A DNA stretch of 64,000 bases from Brassica napus (Eukaryota > Streptophyta > Magnoliopsida > Brassicales > Brassicaceae). The notes below the pieces were generated by a model. That model made no database searches and was not told the DNA's origin. It saw only the letters and a list, made by a program, of their open reading frames with translations. Below, piece after piece: positions 59,225 through 64,000 of this stretch (positions are counted from its first letter, which is position 1; each line of letters starts with the position of its first letter). The stretch is taken from positions 16,943 through 80,942 of the forward strand of contig NW_026016860.1 of the NCBI RefSeq assembly GCF_020379485.1. Direction: 5' to 3'. The translations under genes and the position numbers were made by a program.

Positions 59225-59912
59225 TAGGAGTAGGCACTTTACCCGATATCCGAAGTGGCACCCGAACCCGATCCGAAAAACCCGAACCGAAATCCGAACC
59301 GAAGTAGCAAAATTCCCGAACGAGTATTGAATAAGAAGAGATTGGATACCCGAACCCGAACGGATAATACCCGAACCCCAATGGATATCCGAAGATAACC
59401 GAACATATGTATAATTAACCTTATATTTCTAGTTTACATCTCTCATTTTATATAAAATATTTATATTGATACTACACATACTTTAAGTTCATATGATATA
59501 CATACAATTACGGAAAAAATGATTTGCTACTTACTTAAATGCATGTCAAGTTTTTTATTACAAAATTAACAAAAGTTACATCTAAATTTTTTTAAAAAAT
59601 AACTAAATTAATACATTTTTAGTTTTAAAATGTTTGTCCAAATCTATTAACCATTCAATCTATTAAAAATAAAAAGTAGTTAACTGAAAATTATATTTTA
59701 AATACAAGAAACTTGAGAAATGAAAATTTTAATTTTTTTTTCAAAATCTAAATATCCGAACCCGATCCGAAATAACCGAATCCGAACAAAAAATACCCGA
59801 ACCCGACCCGAATTACAGAAATACCCGAACGGATTCTACACTCTATACCGAAATACCGAAAATCCGAAATACCCGATCCGAACCCGAACGGGTACCCGAA
59901 TGCCCACCCCTA
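59225..59912. mobile_element. hAT-type non-autonomous element inserted in a LINE
   Basis: Ends TAGGAGTAGGCA and TGCCCACCCCTA are inverted repeats (10 of 12). The 8-bp target duplication CCTCCAGC (59217-59224, 59913-59920) is perfect. The 688-bp interior has clusters of CCCGAACC/CCGAA repeats near both ends and no transposase. Confidence 0.88.
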
Positions 59913-60671
59913 CCTCCAGCAATTCAAGTTGGGCTCTTTCGAAAATACCATCAAATCCAGCTATCTTTCCGACAAGTGCTCTCTTCACAACATAGATCAT
60001 CTGTTCTGGAGAGTGCTTCCGCAGATGGAAGATCATCAGTTTGCATGGATACTATGGTATATCTGGAAAGCTAGAAATAATAAGTTTTCAGTAATATGGA
60101 TATTGATCCTTTGGATACGCTTAAATTGGCTGAAACAGAATCAACATTGTGGGCTGAGGCACAAATATTGAATGTGCAGAGGGCTATACCACCAATAGTA
60201 GCTACGATTATGCCATCAATTCCAGGAAGATGGTGTTTGCGGATGGCTCATGGAAAGAAGGTGATACCTTTTCAGGACAAGGTTGGTAGTACTTTAGAAG
60301 GATTTGATGGATTGTTGGGGGCGAGGAATGTTAGGGCTAGTCTCTCTCCCCTTCATGCGGAGATGGAAGCGCTACTCTGGGCAATGGTATGCATGAGGAA
60401 TTTACGTCAATCTCAGGTTACGTTTGCAACGGATTGTTCTCAATTGGTGAAGATGGTTTCGGAACCAGAAGAATGGCCAGCTTTTGCAAATTATTTGGAA
60501 GATGTCAAGACCCTGAAAGAGAGTTTTACCCGATCAGAGATTATCTATGTACCACGAACGCAAAATAAAAAGGCGGATAGACTAGCACGCAGTGTTAGGA
60601 AAGCAGCCTTCTTTCGTCGTTCACATGGATACAGATCACCCAGTTGGTTACAGAGTCAGATGAGTCTGTAA
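59913..60671 (+). mobile_element. LINE RNase H-like remnant (right part)
   Basis: Continues the fragment at 59120 as SSNSSWAL-like sequence, then FAWILWYIWKARNNK and an RVT_3 RNase H domain. VFADGSWKEGDTFSGQGW is followed by a stop; after a frameshift GFDGLLGARNVRASLSPLHAEMEALLW, given here only in part, leads to ATDCSQLVKM and ADRLARS, ending at 60671. An A run at about 60684 is the tail. The catalytic acids are present but split between frames, so it is inactive. The domain is the 3' part of a plant LINE. Confidence 0.75.
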
Positions 60672-61202
60672 AAGTCGATGACAAAAAAAAAAAAAGAGAT
60701 ATTTTAGATATTTATTTCGACTATTTATATATTTTCAAATATTTTAGACAATTTCAAAATATCTTACATCTTTTGAATTTTGTTTTGGTATTAACTCTAA
60801 AAGTAGCTAATATATTCAACTATATTAATCTGATTCAGATTAATCTGATTCGGATACTCAGAATATTTCGGTTTAGATCAGAATCGGTTCTGATTCTCTA
60901 GATACCAAAATTTTAAATCCGTTCAGATATTTAACCAGTTTAAGTTTGGATTTGGTACAATTTTTCAATTCTTTGGGTTTGAGTCGATTCTTCGGATTCG
61001 AGTTTTTTTGTGCCTTATTCTCTATTATTAGTACTTGTATAGAAGCTGCCCACACAAATATACAAATACATAGATATAACAATCTCAGCTTTGTATTAAT
61101 TTTTATTCTGAGCACACTATATTGTAAACTATATGATTAGCTGAAGCTTTACTATATCCGAAAAGAGTAGATCGATGATCATATCATACTTTGATAATTT
61201 CT

Positions 61203-61922
61203 TCAGATTTCTCTGGCGTAGTTTAGACGCCAATTATCAGGATCCAAATACTCAGTGCCGAACAGCTTGGAAGCATTTCCTTTCTCATGATGGCCCTTGA
61301 ATAGCATTTGTGGTGACTCTTTCGAATCAAGAAACTCGCTAAGCCATTTTCCAGATGACCTCATGTGTCGTTTCAGGTTGTCATTGAAATCTACGTAATA
61401 TAGCCCAAATCTCATTTTATACCCTCTCTCCAGTCGAAGGTGTCCATTAACGACCATATGTAGTACCCTTTAATCTCACATTGTGCAGGCCAGCGAACCA
61501 TCCATCACTGTGTGATATAAAAATATTTTTCTATGTCTTTAGATTATTATTATAAAAATACTTTAGTAACCATTATCAGTTAGTAATAGATAATTGATGG
61601 CTTTACCCATGGTTAAGATGTGACTCTTGATAAATTATTTTCTCCCGTAGTCCCTTGTGGCTTCGGCTAAGGTCTTGGTTCCGTTTGCGATTTGGTCCAT
61701 CCCTACCCATTTAATTTTAGTTAGAATATTTTTTTTGCCAAAAAAAACAGCACCATCTTTGTAATTACTCAATCACAAATGTAAATGAGTATGTATTATA
61801 TATTGTTAGTTGGATTAACATTCTCCATAATGAAAATCTCTGGATTCTTGTATTCGTGTTGGAAATGTCTCAAGAGATTCATCAAACCCGCTGGATATAT
61901 CACTATCACCATTGAAGTTGTC
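61203..61922 (-). pseudogene. Beta-glucosidase (GH1, BGLU45/46-like) pseudogene fragment
   Basis: Minus-strand exons read IYPAGLMNLLRHFQHEY, NPEIFIMEN (containing the GH1 nucleophile Glu of the T/M-E-N-G motif, before a GT donor at about 61821), a decayed exon (about 61630-61710, DQIANGTKTLAEATRD), then [17 protein letters not shown] and [19 protein letters not shown] to a stop at 61203. A one-base deletion between REG and YKMRF (about 61430) shifts the frame. The long tail after KWLSEFL resembles the BGLU45/46 coniferin glucosidases. The N-terminal two thirds, including the acid/base TNEP region, are missing. It is a dead fragment; Helitron capture is possible but unproven. Confidence 0.75.
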
Positions 61923-62075
61923 TGCAGATTAAGCAAGACATAGTATATAGGTTGTTAACTGATCACTTTCATTTGTTTTTGTGAATTCACATTAGTAATT
62001 TTGTAAGTGAAATATTTTCGTAAACCATAAAAAAATACTTGCAGATTTTAACAGTGAAGTAAAATCCATAATATA

Positions 62076-62079
<4 letters not shown>

Positions 62080-62113
<34 letters not shown>
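62080..62113. repeat. (TA)n microsatellite
   Basis: Uninterrupted TA run of about 34 bp. Confidence 0.9.
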
Positions 62114-62117
<4 letters not shown>

Positions 62118-62204
62118 TGTGTTCATGAGTAATATGTGTAGATGTGTGAATGGTTTTGCTCAGCTGCAGGAACCAAAAAAACACACAGTAACTATTAATT
62201 TGGA

Positions 62205-62842
62205 AATAGGTCTCGAACACCATAGAATTTCGCGTGGCACCAGCCCAATGAGGAGTCCCAGCTTTACTTGCTCTGTTGGATCAACAGACTGCTCCTGTTA
62301 AAAAGGGCAGCTGTTAAACTATTTGCGGAACACACAACTTGAAGAAGTAAAACAGTCGCAGATTTCTTACTTCCTGCAGCAAAAAGAGCCTAGAGAGGTT
62401 ATCTCACCCAGTTGTGATTCTATCTCACTCTGTTGAGCGGTAGTACTACTGGCCGAAGCAAAAAAAAAAATCACCAGCCTAAAAAGACACGTACCAGAGA
62501 CATGAATGCATGGGATACATCCCAACAATTAAGATAACAGTTTAAATGTGTCATTCACATTGTCAAAAGTCATGTACAATCAATTAGTTGTGTTGACCAA
62601 GATCATCTATAATAGTATATTTTACAGAACCACAAAGCTGTAAAATTAGTTACAAACCAATTCAGGACTTCCTTTGTGAAATAATAAGGTGAAGCATCTA
62701 ACAAAGACTGAGTAAAATGATAACATATTACCTTGTCAAGAAGGAGCTTATACTCCACAAGTTCATAGTAAAAATGCTGCAGCTTGTCATTATTAGCATT
62801 GATTTCAGAAAGTCCAACTTCTAATTCTCCAAGCTTGAACTG
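62205..62842 (-). pseudogene. V-type H+-ATPase subunit a (VHA-a) gene fragment
   Basis: Minus-strand exon pieces in gene order: [20 protein letters not shown], then [13 protein letters not shown] up to a GT donor (about 62733-62842); ASSTTAQQSEIESQLGE after an AG acceptor (about 62370-62455); and EQSVDPTEQVKLGLLIGLVP followed by a frameshift into MVFE (about 62210-62297). These match the cytosolic N-terminal half of plant VHA-a, the membrane subunit of the proton pump of Golgi/TGN and vacuole. The frameshifts and missing ends show it is a broken copy. It lies next to the beta-glucosidase fragment on the same strand, which may mean both were carried by one Helitron. Confidence 0.75.
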
Positions 62843-64000
62843 AAAAGAAGAAAGAAATCAAGCATAGGGCTGAAAAAATGGGAAGCAATGGCTGTCACAG
62901 AAACTAAAAACCAAACGGAGCAGTGTGCCGGCATTAGACTCCAACCTAATGCACTGTGGGGTTAAGAAAGCTGGTGTAGCATATAAACGGCAGAATGGAT
63001 TATGGAAGTATACATACCTCTGAAAATAACTGTTGCCATCTCTGCCTGCTAGAACCCACTAACCGAGTACATTGAGCCTTCTTGTTTGAAGGTGTTGAGC
63101 CAGTTGTGCATTAACAGAACCTTGAATCATTGTCGAATGTGTCTATGAAATGTTTCAGGAATAAAACATTGATTTTACTGGAAGCTCTCCTCCGTCACCA
63201 TGAAGTAGCGTAGGGTTATTGAATAATACGTTCGATGACCTGATTTCCTAGCTGTAGGTGTTCTTGATGCCACAAACAACACAAAAAAATGTTTGCAGAA
63301 AACTTTGTAAAAGGTTGAATATCCACGTTTCTATTACTAAAAACATGAGCTGCTCATATTTCTGAAACATGAACTTTTCTGTAGAATAAAGGCAGTTGTC
63401 TACATAAGCTCCACAAAGTTGGTCTGGTCGTTGAAGCGAATGGAAACTGGTGAGCCAGTGAATTTGAAGTGGATGTTACTTCTTGTGACATTGAATACGC
63501 GTAGCTCATAGATGATACCTCCAAACGTTTCGATTGATAATTACGGGAGACTGAACGACGCGGTTGATAAAGAGATTCTGATAATCGATTTTAGGTATTT
63601 GATTAACTCCATCGTTGATGTCGGCGAAGAAAGAAGGACCCTCTCTGTGTGAAGCGATGAGAGACGATACGCGTTTGTCGCTTTCGCTCAATCAAGAGTG
63701 TAATCTTAAAGAGACGAAAGGATTACGATTACCGAAAAAAAGACCGTAAACACAGGTGACTCGGTAATGAGGAGTGGCAGATGTGCCGGATAGCTTTTTG
63801 ATTACGCAATGAGAAGAAGCTAGATACAAAGTGGGAAGATCGATGGAACTAAAAAACGAGAATACGCGTTTGCCTAGATTAAACATGAACTTATAGAATA
63901 CATCAATACAAAGTAAAGCGTGAAGGAGAACTAGACGTGAAGCCCAAAAATATTAACCACACTTTTAAATGAAACGACGCGGAGAAAGCTTGGAAACGTG
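62843..64000. other. Unassigned region, moderately GC-rich at its end
   Basis: No gene that I can support. Minus-strand frames at 63506-63691 and 63692-63886 have no recognisable domain. The base composition and CACGTTT/ACGCGT-rich leader style at about 63500-63960 resemble the 5' parts of the Helitrons seen earlier, so this may be the 5' half of an element that continues beyond the window. Confidence 0.3.

Noticed and set aside
63506..63886. Minus-strand genes at the right edge
   Set aside because: No recognisable domain; composition resembles Helitron leaders, and the region is cut by the window end.

Overview
The window is plant nuclear DNA from the mustard family (Brassicaceae), most likely a Brassica relative. 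The case rests on AT-rich intergenic DNA full of Helitrons, Copia elements, LINE remnants, SINEs and MITEs, and on three host genes that I recall being neighbours on Arabidopsis chromosome 1: a GH17 beta-1,3-glucanase (5070-6360; AT1G77780/77790 type), a DUF1644 zinc-finger-like gene (12083-12865; AT1G77770 type) and nitrate reductase NIA1 (29757-38550; AT1G77760 type). The locus numbers are from memory; the gene families are read from the sequence.

Layout. 558-4756 is a minus-strand Helitron with an RPA1-like remnant and a cystatin fragment, ending 313 bp before the glucanase start codon. 6771-7896 is a LINE tail. 8037-11095 is a plus-strand Helitron carrying a trihelix transcription-factor fragment. 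The DUF1644 gene has a 5'UTR intron. 14389-29020 is a transposon graveyard: Helitron ends, two hAT-type elements, an RPL6 pseudogene fragment, a 2-kb Helitron, a short Copia element with identical LTRs and an inverted core, a long-TIR Mutator-like element, a Stowaway MITE and LINE tails.

29757-38550 is NIA1. All five exons are recognisable and in frame, but exon 2 is split by a 5.1-kb minus-strand Helitron (31032-36130). Removing it exactly at an A^T dinucleotide restores the codon and a 905-residue frame. The Helitron itself carries PPR and endonuclease/exonuclease/phosphatase gene fragments.

39307-40866 holds two Helitrons joined head to tail. 43109-47775 is a complete Copia retrotransposon with identical 262-bp LTRs, a GTTAC target duplication and an intact 1366-codon polyprotein. 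Then come a SINE (48131), Helitrons (48808-49565, 50589-51619, 52015-53485), an RPA1-like Helitron gene remnant split by a second short inverted-core Copia element (55459-56671), another Helitron end (57553), a LINE split by a hAT element (59120-60671), and decayed fragments of a beta-glucosidase and of V-ATPase subunit a (61203-62842).

The host genes do not form an operon-like unit. The main biological story is element activity: recent Helitron inactivation of a nitrate-assimilation gene, repeated gene-fragment capture by Helitrons, two unrelated short Copia elements with the same sense/antisense core rearrangement, and many tiny poly(A)-tail-like insertions flanked by 13-17 bp duplications, two of them in NIA1 introns.
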